From CAYUYV01 sp050331455 (GTDB lineage: Bacteria; Pseudomonadota; Alphaproteobacteria; JAJFIK01), in NCBI GenBank assembly GCA_050331455.1, contig JBHJGV010000007.1, positions 68,749 through 132,748 on the forward strand: a stretch of 64,000 nt of DNA, read 5' to 3'. Position numbers and translations under genes: made by a program. Below the pieces are notes generated by a model, which did not search any database, was not told the DNA's origin, and saw only the letters and a list, made by a program, of their open reading frames with translations. Positions 16,868-25,856 of the stretch are shown piece after piece (positions within the stretch are counted from its first letter, which is position 1; every line of letters begins with the position of its first letter).

Positions 16868-19260
16868 GCGTCCTCTCCGCCATCGGCCTCCCCGTCAGGG
16901 CCATCATCATCATCCTCCGGGTCCACATCCCCGGAGTCCGTATCCTTTGGGTCCGTATCGTCTGGGCCCGTACCTTCCGCATCGGTCTCCTCGCCCTGGG
17001 CCGCGGAGACCGGCGCGGATTGGTGGGTGAGGTAAATGGGCGAGGACCAGGCCCGGTGTTCCGACGGGGCCAGACAATTGTCGTCGCCGTCGGTCCGGAA
17101 ATCCCCATAGCAGGGATCCACTTTGATGCAGGTGCCGTTTTCGTCGTACTGACAGCGCAGATTGTTCGCATTCACCGTCGGTGTCGGCTCCTGGATCGCC
17201 CGGGCGTAGTACAGGGTGTTGTAGCCTAAATCCGCGAAGGCGGGGTCTTCGAAGGTGAACGTGCACCCGGCGGCGTCCGCCGGGCAGGTGTGGGTGAGGA
17301 AGGGATCGTCGATGAGGTCCGCGACGTCTTCGCCGGGGGTCTTCTGCCGGCGGATCCGGACGATTTCAATCCGTGTGATGGCATGGCGTGCGTCCCCGGG
17401 ATTGTAGCATTCGCCCCCACATAGGCGGTTCAGCTGATCCTGGCTCAAGCCGCGGCGCCCCAGGTCCGGGCATCCGGGCTTTTGCTTGAAGGCCCCCTGG
17501 GCCCGCACGGTGAAGGCGGGCGTATCCGTTTCCGTGACAACGCTGCCCATGGGCATGCTGGTGCCGTCGGCTTGCGTCTTGTCGAACCACAGCAGGATAC
17601 GGGGGCCGGACGTCGCATAGGTTTCCCGGCGCTCCAGTGCAGCCCAAATGGCCTCACGGGATCGGTTTTTCGCATGGACCGCGGCGAGGCCTCCGGTCAG
17701 CCAAAACGAGGACTGGCGCTCGATTTCGAGAAGTCCAAGACCGGCGCCGCGCTGCAACTCCTCGCGGGATATTGGCTGGGAGACCGGGCTCGGATCCTCC
17801 GGTGCACCGACGAAGCGGTGGAGGAAGGTCTCGTTCACCGGCCCCCCCGCTTCGGTGTTCAGTTTGCGACTGTTTTCCTTGAAGCCGGTGCCGGGCCGGG
17901 CCCGGTGATTGTCCGACGAGGCAACAAAGCCCCAGGTGAAATGGGTGGGCTCATCATCGGCGCCCTGGGTCCCGAATTCGGAGATGGCGAGGCTATATTG
18001 CACCGAGGTGCCGGGACGGTGATTGAAGGCGGGCTGGAAGCAATCCTGGCATTGCCCGGAATTCAGCCATTCGTCCGGGCTTTCTCCGCGCACGGTCAGA
18101 TGGCCGGCCGCCCCCATATTGGCGTAGTCGCGCCGGGCAGCGGCGGCCCGGTCATCGCACTCCCCTGGCCCCTCCCCGGCTTCGAGGCACCGGTTCCGGA
18201 TGATCTCGCCGGCCCGCCAGCAGCTCGGCAGATAGGTCTCGCTCGGCGCCGGGCAGGTCGCGGTCTGGCTGGCCTCGTCATAGGCGACGGCGCGCCAGGG
18301 CCGGTATTCCTCTGAATTTCCATGGCCGGAATAGATTTCGACCATGGGGAACATGTCCGGCCGCATGTCCGCGGCAAGCTGCTTGTCGAAGGTCGTCCCC
18401 GGCGGCGTATAAAAGCCCCAGCTCGTGCCGTGGGGAATGATCAGGGGCTCAAGACCCTGGGCCTCGAGCCGCGCCACGAGATCACCCGGATCGGCAGCGG
18501 CTTCGAAACAGGTCGCGGGCAGGTCATTGGAGGGAACATCGACCGGACAGGTTGGCACCGCCCGCACTTCGTCCAAAAAAAGATTGAAGTCGAGATAGTC
18601 GGTGATGTTGAGCGGGTCGAGCAGGGCGATGGTCAGGGGAAAGCCCGCGGCATTGGTGCGCAGGGCCCGTGTCGCGGCGCCCGCCGCAGCGATCGGACGG
18701 GCAGGCAGCCTGTCCTCGTCCAGATCCTTGAAAATCACGTTCTTATGGCCGTAATGGTCGTCGGGCGTCTGGCCGACCTGGGTCCATTCAAAGCCCACGA
18801 ACGGCACGAGATCCGGATGGTCCCGGTCCTGGGACAGGGCCGAACATTGGCGCACGGAGCGTTTGATCTCCCGCCAGCGGGCGGGCGTCAGCGCCTCGGC
18901 ATGGTCCGTGGACGCAAAGAAATCGATGCTGGAACAGTAGCGGGCGTAGTCGCACGCTTCCGCGAGCGGATGAATGCCCTGGCCACCATTCAGGGGAAGC
19001 GCCCAGAGAAAGGCATCCGTGGAGAAAGTGGTGTGCATGTGGAGATCGCCGAACAGGATCGTGCGGTCGCGCTGGGCGCCCACGGCGTCGCGCGCCTCGG
19101 CCACGGCCGTCTGGCGCGCCAGAATGGCGTCCGCGGGCACGGCCGGCGCCGCGATTTCACCGGCGTCGCGGGAGGTCGCGAACCAGTGGTGCTCCATGCC
19201 GAAAACCACAAAGCCGATTGCGGCACCAAGCAGCAGAACAAACAGGATGATGTAGCGCAT
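16864..19260 (-). CDS. DUF3604 family exported protein
   Basis: A 798-residue protein with an N-terminal membrane anchor or uncleaved signal (residues 3-22). The DUF3604 core starts with GDLHMHTTFSTDAF, a PHP-like metal-binding motif. FFASTDHAE, FVGFEWTQVG, IIPHGTSWGF and FVASSDNHRARPGTGF add further His/Asp ligands, which suggests a metal-dependent hydrolase or phosphoesterase fold; the substrate is unknown. Several Cys pairs occur in the second half, consistent with a periplasmic location. The last 45 residues are almost purely acidic (Asp, Glu, Gly, Thr). It is the first gene of the cluster DUF3604-PPIase-HupE/UreJ, a combination I recall from other proteobacteria. Confidence 0.82.
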   Translation of the reverse strand: MRYIILFVLLLGAAIGFVVFGMEHHWFATSRDAGEIAAPAVPADAILARQTAVAEARDAVGAQRDRTILFGDLHMHTTFSTDAFLWALPLNGGQGIHPLAEACDYARYCSSIDFFASTDHAEALTPARWREIKRSVRQCSALSQDRDHPDLVPFVGFEWTQVGQTPDDHYGHKNVIFKDLDEDRLPARPIAAAGAATRALRTNAAGFPLTIALLDPLNITDYLDFNLFLDEVRAVPTCPVDVPSNDLPATCFEAAADPGDLVARLEAQGLEPLIIPHGTSWGFYTPPGTTFDKQLAADMRPDMFPMVEIYSGHGNSEEYRPWRAVAYDEASQTATCPAPSETYLPSCWRAGEIIRNRCLEAGEGPGECDDRAAAARRDYANMGAAGHLTVRGESPDEWLNSGQCQDCFQPAFNHRPGTSVQYSLAISEFGTQGADDEPTHFTWGFVASSDNHRARPGTGFKENSRKLNTEAGGPVNETFLHRFVGAPEDPSPVSQPISREELQRGAGLGLLEIERQSSFWLTGGLAAVHAKNRSREAIWAALERRETYATSGPRILLWFDKTQADGTSMPMGSVVTETDTPAFTVRAQGAFKQKPGCPDLGRRGLSQDQLNRLCGGECYNPGDARHAITRIEIVRIRRQKTPGEDVADLIDDPFLTHTCPADAAGCTFTFEDPAFADLGYNTLYYARAIQEPTPTVNANNLRCQYDENGTCIKVDPCYGDFRTDGDDNCLAPSEHRAWSSPIYLTHQSAPVSAAQGEETDAEGTGPDDTDPKDTDSGDVDPEDDDDGPDGEADGGEDA

Positions 19261-19387
19261 GGCCCTACCCTCGTTGCATGACCGAGTGGTCCCGGTTCCG
19301 CCATGACTTTAGGCCCCGGTGGAGGGAATGTGCAATCGTGGTCCCGGTCCCCGTCACGTGTTCGGGCGGTGCGGCGCTTGGCGGGGC

Positions 19388-20353
19388 TCAGAACAGTTCG
19401 ATGGCGCCGGCGTCGTCCTGCGCCGCTTCGGGCGCCGGAGCCTCACCGAGGAGCCGCCCGGCGAGGCGCGCCCGCATTTCGCCAAGCGTGATGCTGTTCA
19501 CGACCTCGGCCAGCATCACGCTGGTCTCCGGGGCGCCGCCGGCCTCCGGTTCACCGGCGGCCACACTTTTCAGGTCCTTTGCCACCAACGCCAGGGCCAT
19601 GCGGACATTGTCGAGCCGCTGTTTTGCCGTGTCCTGGAACTGGATGGCCTTGGTGACCTGGGGCACTGACCTGTTGACGAGGCCGGTCAGCGCCGCCGAC
19701 TGGCTGAGCGTGTCCGACAGGGCCTTCTGGCCCGTGACCATCCGCATGGTGAGGCGCGGGAGCTCCCGGCTCAGGCGCTCCACATTGGCAAGGCCTTCGG
19801 CATCGGCATTCAGGGCATCATTTTCGATCAGGGCCGGAAGATCGTCGCCAATTCCGGCAAAGCCCTGGCCGATCACCTCCGCCACCTGGGAGACCGTATG
19901 GGCCAGCTGGTCCACCTGATCGGCCAGCGCGTCCCATCCATCGGGGGCATCTTCGGGCCGCTCGCCCTGGGCCTCCCGCAGATGCGCGATGACATCCCGG
20001 AGGATGGCGCACACCATGGCGCTCTGTTCAGAGACCAGTCCGATGCTCTCCACCATGCTGTTGACGCCGGACAGGAGCATGGCCTGGGCCGGCGGGGCAT
20101 CCGGACCGCCCTTCTCGAACCCCTCCGCAAGGGCCTGCAGGTCTTCAGCCTGGCGCAGGGCCTGCTCGGCGAGGCCGCGGAACTGGGCTGAGACGTCGAT
20201 CATGCCCTCCTCGATTCCCAGGGAGGCCCGTTCGAGTTCGTCACACAGGGCTTCAATGGCGACGGCGGCAAGTCCGGCCCGCTGTCGCGTGTCGTCGTCG
20301 GCCGATACCGGCGGCGTCGCACGCTGGTCTCGGCTGGCTGGCATGGTCCCCAT
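19388..20353 (-). CDS. cheZ: CheZ-like chemotaxis phosphatase
   Basis: A 321-residue, mostly helical cytoplasmic protein. The key evidence is FQDTAKQ near residue 240. It matches the CheZ active-site segment F-Q-D-x3-Q, in which Asp and Gln direct hydrolysis of CheY-phosphate. The protein is longer than enterobacterial CheZ (about 214 residues) because of an extended N-terminal helical region. It ends in a short acidic tail, DDAGAIELF, like the CheY-binding tail of CheZ. ATG at 20353 has AAGGGG six bases upstream. It lies 55 bases after cheB and closes the chemotaxis cluster. An alternative is a more general coiled-coil chemotaxis protein, but the Asp/Gln pair favours CheZ. Confidence 0.68.
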   Translation of the reverse strand: MGTMPASRDQRATPPVSADDDTRQRAGLAAVAIEALCDELERASLGIEEGMIDVSAQFRGLAEQALRQAEDLQALAEGFEKGGPDAPPAQAMLLSGVNSMVESIGLVSEQSAMVCAILRDVIAHLREAQGERPEDAPDGWDALADQVDQLAHTVSQVAEVIGQGFAGIGDDLPALIENDALNADAEGLANVERLSRELPRLTMRMVTGQKALSDTLSQSAALTGLVNRSVPQVTKAIQFQDTAKQRLDNVRMALALVAKDLKSVAAGEPEAGGAPETSVMLAEVVNSITLGEMRARLAGRLLGEAPAPEAAQDDAGAIELF

Positions 20354-20365
20354 GATTTACCCCTT

Positions 20366-20401
20366 CATTCGCTCTGCCATTCACTCCGCCATTCGTTCTG
20401 C
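20366..20401. repeat. Three 12-bp tandem units between cheB and cheZ-like gene
   Basis: Units of the form CATTCnCTCnGC or close variants occupy 20366-20377, 20378-20389 and 20390-20401. They lie in the 55-base gap between cheB and the cheZ-like gene, just upstream of the latter's ribosome binding site. Confidence 0.75.
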
Positions 20402-20408
20402 GATCCGA

Positions 20409-21458
20409 TCATGATCCCGTCCGCGCGAGCGCGCCGGGCCGGCAGGCCTCGAGCATCGCCGGCACGATCCGGTCATCGGGCAACTCCCGCGCCACCGCGC
20501 CCGCCTCTTTGGCGGCGCGGGGCATGCCGTACACGACGCAACTCGCCGCATCCTGGCCGAAGGTGTCGGCCCCCGCGCGTCGCATGGCCAGAAGCCCGTC
20601 CGCCCCGTCCCGCCCCATACCGGTCAGGATGACGCCCACGGCGTTGCCACCGGCCGCCCGCGCCACGGACTGGAACAGCACGTCGACGGACGGCTTGTGA
20701 CCACTGACCAGGGGCCCGTCGCTCAGACGGCAGACATAATCGGCCCCGCTGCGGGTGAGCTCCAGATGCCGGTCCCCGGGGGCGAGATAGGCATGGCCAG
20801 GCAGCGCCCGCATTCCGTCCCCGGCTTCGCAAACGGCGATCCGTCCGGCGCGGTCGAGCCGCTGGGCGAAGCCTCCCGTGAATTGCGCGGGCATATGCTG
20901 CGTGATCACCATGGCCGGCGCATTGGCCGGCAGGGCAGCGACGAGGCGCATGAGGGTCTCGACCCCTCCCGTCGAGGCGCCGATAGCGATGATTTTCTCC
21001 GTAGTCGGAAAAGGCGCGGTCCGCGGCGGCACGGTCGCCGGTTTGCGGCGCGGCTGCACCTGAGCGCGGGCAGCGAGTTTCACCTTGGTGCGCAGCGCCT
21101 CGGCCTGGGCTGCCATGCCGGTCACCTGATCGGCCACCGGCTTGGCCACCACATCGACGGCGCCGATCTCGAGGGCGCTCAAAGTGACGTCCGCGCCCTT
21201 CTGGGTCAGGGAGGAGACCATAACGACGGGCATGGGGCGCAGGGTCATGATCTTTTGAAGAAAGTCGAGGCCGTCCATGCGCGGCATCTCGACATCGAGC
21301 GTGAGCACGTCCGGATCGAGGGCCTTGATCTTCTCCCGTGCGGCATAAGGGTCGCTGGCGGTACCGACGACGGCGATGTCGGGATCTCCTGACAGGATTT
21401 CGGTCAGGAGTTGGCGCATAATGGCGGAGTCATCGACGATCAAGACACGGACGGCCAT
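20409..21458 (-). CDS. cheB: Protein-glutamate methylesterase CheB
   Basis: A 349-residue two-domain enzyme that removes methyl groups from receptors and provides adaptation. The receiver domain (residues 1-120) has the acidic pair in VLIVDDSAIMRQLL, the phospho-acceptor Asp in VLTLDVEMPRMDGL, and Lys in VAKP. The C-terminal methylesterase domain holds the catalytic Ser in GASTGGVETLM, His in TQHMPAQFTGGFA and Asp in GMGRDGADGLLAMRRAGA. Length is typical. GAGG lies five bases before the ATG. It sits 40 bases after cheD. Confidence 0.96.
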   Translation of the reverse strand: MAVRVLIVDDSAIMRQLLTEILSGDPDIAVVGTASDPYAAREKIKALDPDVLTLDVEMPRMDGLDFLQKIMTLRPMPVVMVSSLTQKGADVTLSALEIGAVDVVAKPVADQVTGMAAQAEALRTKVKLAARAQVQPRRKPATVPPRTAPFPTTEKIIAIGASTGGVETLMRLVAALPANAPAMVITQHMPAQFTGGFAQRLDRAGRIAVCEAGDGMRALPGHAYLAPGDRHLELTRSGADYVCRLSDGPLVSGHKPSVDVLFQSVARAAGGNAVGVILTGMGRDGADGLLAMRRAGADTFGQDAASCVVYGMPRAAKEAGAVARELPDDRIVPAMLEACRPGALARTGS

Positions 21459-21498
21459 GGGATCCTCATGAAGCGCTGAAAAAAAGACGATCCGCGGG

Positions 21499-22146
21499 TC
21501 AACGGAACAGTTCGATGTCTCCGGTCTGCTCCTCGTTCACGAGCATGGAGCGGTAGGTCTTTTCCGCCGTAACCAGATCGGTTTCGACGGCGTCCATCAC
21601 GAATTTTCGGCGGGCGCGGCCCGTGACCGGATAAAAATGGATCCGCCGGGCATGGCGCCCGCCCAGATCCTCACCCGCAATCGGCAATTGTTCCTGGGCC
21701 AGGAAGCGGCGCACGAATTCGGCATTCTTGCTGCCGATCAAGATCTGGGAGGACTGTAGAATCGAGCCACCGAACAGCTTGATCTCAAGGCGCTCCCGGG
21801 GGCACCCGGTGCGCACGATCTCGTTGATCAGCCGTTCCATGGCAAAGGTTCCGTAACGCAGGGACGAGTCCGCGCCGCCCCAGGCGTGTCCCATGTCCTC
21901 GGGCAGCATGAAATGGTTCAGGCCGCCGAACCCCGTCTCCGGGTCACGAATGCAGGCCGCGACGCAGGAGCCGAGCACGGTCGCGATGACCTCGTTCGGG
22001 TCCGCTGTGACATAGAACTGTCCCGGAAGGACCTTGATAATCCATTTGTCCTCCTGGGGATCGAAAAAGCGGTGAGTCGCGGTGCCCCGCCCGCCCAGCA
22101 TGGAGCGGGCCGAGCGGCGCTCTTTTCGGATCCCCTGGGCCGTCAT
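21499..22146 (-). CDS. cheD: Chemoreceptor glutamine deamidase CheD
   Basis: A 215-residue enzyme that deamidates receptor glutamines. The catalytic Cys61 lies in TVLGSCVAACI and His78 in GGLNHFMLP, the spacing expected for CheD; KLFGGS and GGRHARRIHFYPVTGRA follow. The ATG at 22146 overlaps the cheR stop by four bases. An extended frame starting further upstream only mirrors cheR. The C-terminus ends in EQTGDIELFR, very like the end of the CheZ-like protein in this cluster. Confidence 0.93.
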   Translation of the reverse strand: MTAQGIRKERRSARSMLGGRGTATHRFFDPQEDKWIIKVLPGQFYVTADPNEVIATVLGSCVAACIRDPETGFGGLNHFMLPEDMGHAWGGADSSLRYGTFAMERLINEIVRTGCPRERLEIKLFGGSILQSSQILIGSKNAEFVRRFLAQEQLPIAGEDLGGRHARRIHFYPVTGRARRKFVMDAVETDLVTAEKTYRSMLVNEEQTGDIELFR

Positions 22147-23024
22147 CGCCGGGCCTTCCTGTAAATCGTCCGCCCAAGAGCTTCCAGGCCGATCTGGTTT
22201 GCATCGAGATGTTCCGCATGCCCAATGTAAAGGTACCCGTCCGGCGAGAGCATTCGGCCGAGGCGGGATGCAAGGGCGTGTTTGGTTTCGTTGTCGAAAT
22301 AAATCATCACGTTGCGACAGAAAATGGCGTCGAACGGCCCCCGCATGGGCCAGTCTTCCAGCAAATTGAGCCGCTTGAACGTGATCAGCGCCCGTGTTGC
22401 CGGTGCCATGGAGACCGCACCTGACGCTCCGGTCTTGGCGAGCCCCCGATAGGCCGCGGGAATGGTCGCGCCGATCTCGGGTCCATAGACGCCGGTCTGG
22501 GCCGTCGCCAGAACGTCCGTATCGATGTCCGTCGCCAGAATGCGCAGATCGCCTTTGTGCCCCGTATTGGTCCGCCTCAGGATATCGGCGGCGGCCAGGG
22601 CGATGGAGTAAGGTTCCTCGCCCGTCGAACAGGCCGCCGACCACAGACGCAGCCGGCTCCTTCCACCGCCTTGCACACTCACTGTCCAGGGCTCGATCAC
22701 CGCCTCGCGGAGATGATCGAAATGGTGGGCTTCCCGGAAAAAGGCCGTGTGGTTCGTGGTCAATTGATTGACCAGGGCCTCACGTTCGCCGTCTCCGGCC
22801 GCGCTTTCCAAAAATGCGCAGTAGTCGGAGAACCGGTCCAGTCCCAGGGCCCGCAGACGCCGCGCCAGACGGGTGTAGACCAGATCCTTCTTGCCGGGCG
22901 GCAGGGTGATGCCGACCATGGCGTAGATCCGTGTGGAAAGGGACTGGAAATCCTCATCCGTGAAGAGAAATTCCCGGTCACCTCCCACGGGCGTGGCCCC
23001 GTCGGACGCGGCGTGCGGCAGCAT
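22143..23024 (-). CDS. cheR: Chemotaxis methyltransferase CheR
   Basis: A 293-residue SAM-dependent enzyme that methylates receptor glutamates. The N-terminal helical domain (GITLPPGKKDLVYTRLARRLRALG, in part) is followed by the NHTAFFREAHHF segment, the SAM-binding LWSAACSTGEEPYSIA motif, CRNVMIYFD and GYLYIGHAEHL. Length is normal. Its start overlaps the receptor gene stop by one base (TGATG), and its stop overlaps cheD, so the three are translationally coupled. Confidence 0.95.
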   Translation of the reverse strand: MLPHAASDGATPVGGDREFLFTDEDFQSLSTRIYAMVGITLPPGKKDLVYTRLARRLRALGLDRFSDYCAFLESAAGDGEREALVNQLTTNHTAFFREAHHFDHLREAVIEPWTVSVQGGGRSRLRLWSAACSTGEEPYSIALAAADILRRTNTGHKGDLRILATDIDTDVLATAQTGVYGPEIGATIPAAYRGLAKTGASGAVSMAPATRALITFKRLNLLEDWPMRGPFDAIFCRNVMIYFDNETKHALASRLGRMLSPDGYLYIGHAEHLDANQIGLEALGRTIYRKARR

Positions 23025-25231
23025 CAGAATTCCTTCCAGTCCGGATCATCCTGAACGGCCACGGCAAGGGCGCTTTGCATCCGCTTGGCCGGGCTCGGCG
23101 CCCCGGCTGCCGGCTTGGGCTCGGCGCCCTGTTCCGGGCGTCCGGCGGCAACGGGCAGCATGGCGACGGCGCCCTCCCGAACCGGGCTCGTCCGGGTCTC
23201 GTCGAGGGCGAAGAAATCGACCCGGCGCTGCATGGTCAGGGACTGGTCGGCCAGGTTCTTGGCCGCTGCCGCGTTCTCCTCCACCAGGGCCGAGTTCTGC
23301 TGGGTCATCTGATCCATCGAGGTGATGGCCGTGTTGATTTCCTCGACGCCCGTGGCCTGCTCGCCGCTGGCGGCGGAGATTTCCGAGACGATGTCCGCCA
23401 CACTGCGGATCGAGCCGAGGATCTTCTCCAGGGCATCGCCCGTGCGGTTGACCAGGGACACGCCGTCGGCCACCTGATCCGTACTATGATTGATGAGATC
23501 CTTGATATCTTTCGCGGCCTGGGACGAGCGTTGGGCCAGATTGCGCACCTCGGAAGCCACGACGGCAAAGCCCCGACCCGCGTCGCCTGCCCGGGCGGCC
23601 TCCACAGCGGCATTCAGGGCCAGGAGATTGGTCTGGAAGGCAATTTCGTCGATCACGGTGATGATCTCGGCGATCTTGGACGAGGACCGCTCGATATCCG
23701 CCATGGCTTTCACGGCGTCGGACACCACCGTACCGCCCTCGCTCGCGGCATCCCGGGCGCCGACGGCCAGTTGATTGGCCTGCGTTGCATTTTCCGCATT
23801 CCGCTTGACGGTCGTGGCGATCTGCTGCATCGCAGCTGCGGTTTCTTCAAGGCTGGAGGCCTGCTGCTCGGTCCGCTGGGACAGGTCCGTCGTGCCCGCA
23901 TTGATTTCTGCAGCGGCGTTGGACACCTCGGTGGCGGCCCGTTTGATCTCGCCCACGATCTCGCCAAGCGTTTCCGCCATCTGATTGGCATCGGTCTTCA
24001 AGGTATCGAAGACGCCTTCATACTCGCCGTCCATGCGCCGGGTCAGGTCGCCTTTCGACAAGGTACTGACCATTGTAACGATTTCATCAAGGGCGGTGCC
24101 GGTCCGCGCGCACAGATCGTTCATGGAAGACGCGAGGTTGAGCATAAAGCCGGACTTGCCCTCCAGCGTCACCTTCTTGTTGAAATCGCCGCGGCTGACG
24201 GCCGTCACGACCTCGTCGATTTCCTCTTCGATGGCGAGTTCGGCGGTCTTGTCCTGCCATTCCACGACCGTGCCGATGCGGGTGCGCGCTTCGTCGAAGA
24301 CCGGGGAGACCAGGAGGCGGAGTTTCCGTCCCCCGATATTCAAGGCCACCTCGGTCATACTGGACATTTGGGCCAGCATGGACCGCTGATGGGCCGGGTT
24401 TTTGTGGAAAATGTCGATATTCGAGCCGATCAGGGTCTGGGTGCTGAAATTCGGCAGGTCCCGGCGCATGTCCACTTCCGCATTGCGTAGCAGATCCATC
24501 ATGGTTTCGTTGGCGAAGATGATGTTCAGATCTTCGTCGGCGATCATCACATTGGTCTGGCAGGTATTCAGGGCGGCGCGGATGCGCGTGCTTTCAAGCA
24601 TGCGCTCGGCCTGCTCGGCTTCGGCACACACTTGCTCGGTCACGACGGATGCGGCCTTCACCACCTTGACCGGGCGGCCCTGGTCATCAATGACGCGGTT
24701 GTAGATGGCCTCAATCCAGATCTCCTCGCCGGCCTTGGTCACGCGGCGGAAGCGTCCCCGCTGGATCTCGCCGCGCGCCAGTTTCGGCCAGAACGCCCGA
24801 TACTCCGCACTTTGAACGTCCTGGGCATCGACAAAGAGGGAATGGTGGCGCCCGACAATTTCCTCAAGGCTGTAGCCCAGCGCCGACAGAAAATTATCGT
24901 TAGCCCACACAATGGTGCCATCGAGATCGAACTCGATGATGGCCTGCTCGCGGCCGATGGCCTCGAGGGTGCCCTTGGCATCCTGCCCTTCAGCAATCTT
25001 CACGGTGAGGCGGCGACGCTCGCGTAAAAAGACCGTACCGGCAACCGCCGCGACGATCAGGGTCAGGAGGGCCGTTTCCAGGCTTCCAATCGTGCCGGCC
25101 AAGACCGGCGTGGCGGCGATGGCACCGGTGACGCCGGCCATGGAGGCATAAAGAGCCACAGGATGGTCGGACAGGGAAAAGGGCTGGCCCGACTGGGCGG
25201 AGTGGGTTTGGGTCAAGGGCTTTGCAGTCAT
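23024..25231 (-). CDS. Methyl-accepting chemotaxis protein, PAS-PAS type
   Basis: A 735-residue receptor. Two hydrophobic segments near residues 24-65 are separated by only a few residues, so there is no periplasmic sensor domain. Two PAS domains follow (IIEFDLDGTIVWAND, then NVMIADEDLNIIFAN), pointing to cytoplasmic sensing of redox, energy state or a small ligand. HAMP-like repeats come next, then the signalling hairpin with the conserved tip DEIAFQTNLLALNAAVEAAR. The C-terminus is DDPDWKEF, a W-x-x-F pentapeptide of the kind that tethers CheR and CheB to receptors. ATG at 25231 has AGGAG seven bases upstream. It sits between cheW and cheR. Confidence 0.93.
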   Translation of the reverse strand: MTAKPLTQTHSAQSGQPFSLSDHPVALYASMAGVTGAIAATPVLAGTIGSLETALLTLIVAAVAGTVFLRERRRLTVKIAEGQDAKGTLEAIGREQAIIEFDLDGTIVWANDNFLSALGYSLEEIVGRHHSLFVDAQDVQSAEYRAFWPKLARGEIQRGRFRRVTKAGEEIWIEAIYNRVIDDQGRPVKVVKAASVVTEQVCAEAEQAERMLESTRIRAALNTCQTNVMIADEDLNIIFANETMMDLLRNAEVDMRRDLPNFSTQTLIGSNIDIFHKNPAHQRSMLAQMSSMTEVALNIGGRKLRLLVSPVFDEARTRIGTVVEWQDKTAELAIEEEIDEVVTAVSRGDFNKKVTLEGKSGFMLNLASSMNDLCARTGTALDEIVTMVSTLSKGDLTRRMDGEYEGVFDTLKTDANQMAETLGEIVGEIKRAATEVSNAAAEINAGTTDLSQRTEQQASSLEETAAAMQQIATTVKRNAENATQANQLAVGARDAASEGGTVVSDAVKAMADIERSSSKIAEIITVIDEIAFQTNLLALNAAVEAARAGDAGRGFAVVASEVRNLAQRSSQAAKDIKDLINHSTDQVADGVSLVNRTGDALEKILGSIRSVADIVSEISAASGEQATGVEEINTAITSMDQMTQQNSALVEENAAAAKNLADQSLTMQRRVDFFALDETRTSPVREGAVAMLPVAAGRPEQGAEPKPAAGAPSPAKRMQSALAVAVQDDPDWKEF

Positions 25232-25307
25232 GGGTGGTCTCCTGACGGCCTGTCGGCACTGCAACATGTGTGAGAATGTCGGATTGAGATGGCGTGGCCG
25301 GGGCTCT

Positions 25308-25856
25308 TCAGAAGCCCGAGGCGGGACCGGCCAGGTGATCGAGTTCGAGCAGGGCGATCATCTGCTCATTGACGGTCACGAGGCCGGACAGATATTTCGC
25401 ACCGGTCAGGCCGCAGGCCTCCGGCACAGCCTGGAAACGTTCGGTCTCCACCTGAAGAATGTCGGACACCCTGTCCACCAGAAGGCCGACAAGGCGTGTT
25501 TCAATCTGTACAATGATCACAACATGGGTGGGCGTTGCATCCGTCAGGCCCAGGCCGAATTTGCACCGCAGGTCGATAATCGGGACCACGACGCCCCGAA
25601 GGTTCAGCACGCCGCGGACATATTCCGGCTGGTTCGGCAGCTTGGTAACCGATGTCCAGCCCTTGATCTCCCGCACGGCAATGATGTCGACGCAGTAATA
25701 CTCGTCATCGATCGCGAAACTGACGAATTGGGCGATTGTGCCCTGGACCGGGGTGCCGCAATCCTGCACCGGCGGCCCCTGGTCCGTCTGCCGCGTGGCG
25801 GATTGTGGGGCCGTGGCCACGTCCTCGATCTCTTCCACTCGTTGTACGGCGCTCAT
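25308..25856 (-). CDS. cheW: Chemotaxis coupling protein CheW
   Basis: A 182-residue coupling protein linking receptors to CheA. An N-terminal tail of about 40 polar residues is followed by the CheW beta-barrel: FVSFAIDDEYYCVDI, REIKGWTSVTKLPNQPEYVRG, NLRGVVVPIIDLR, and VGLLVDRVSDIL. The ATG at 25856 overlaps the cheA stop by four bases. The in-frame ATG further upstream lies inside cheA. Confidence 0.95.
   Translation of the reverse strand: MSAVQRVEEIEDVATAPQSATRQTDQGPPVQDCGTPVQGTIAQFVSFAIDDEYYCVDIIAVREIKGWTSVTKLPNQPEYVRGVLNLRGVVVPIIDLRCKFGLGLTDATPTHVVIIVQIETRLVGLLVDRVSDILQVETERFQAVPEACGLTGAKYLSGLVTVNEQMIALLELDHLAGPASGF

Noticed and set aside
23075..24490. Plus-strand frame of 471 codons opposite the chemoreceptor gene
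   Set aside because: The antisense of an MCP gene with strong codon bias often stays open. The product is His/Gly/Asp-rich and has no recognisable domain.
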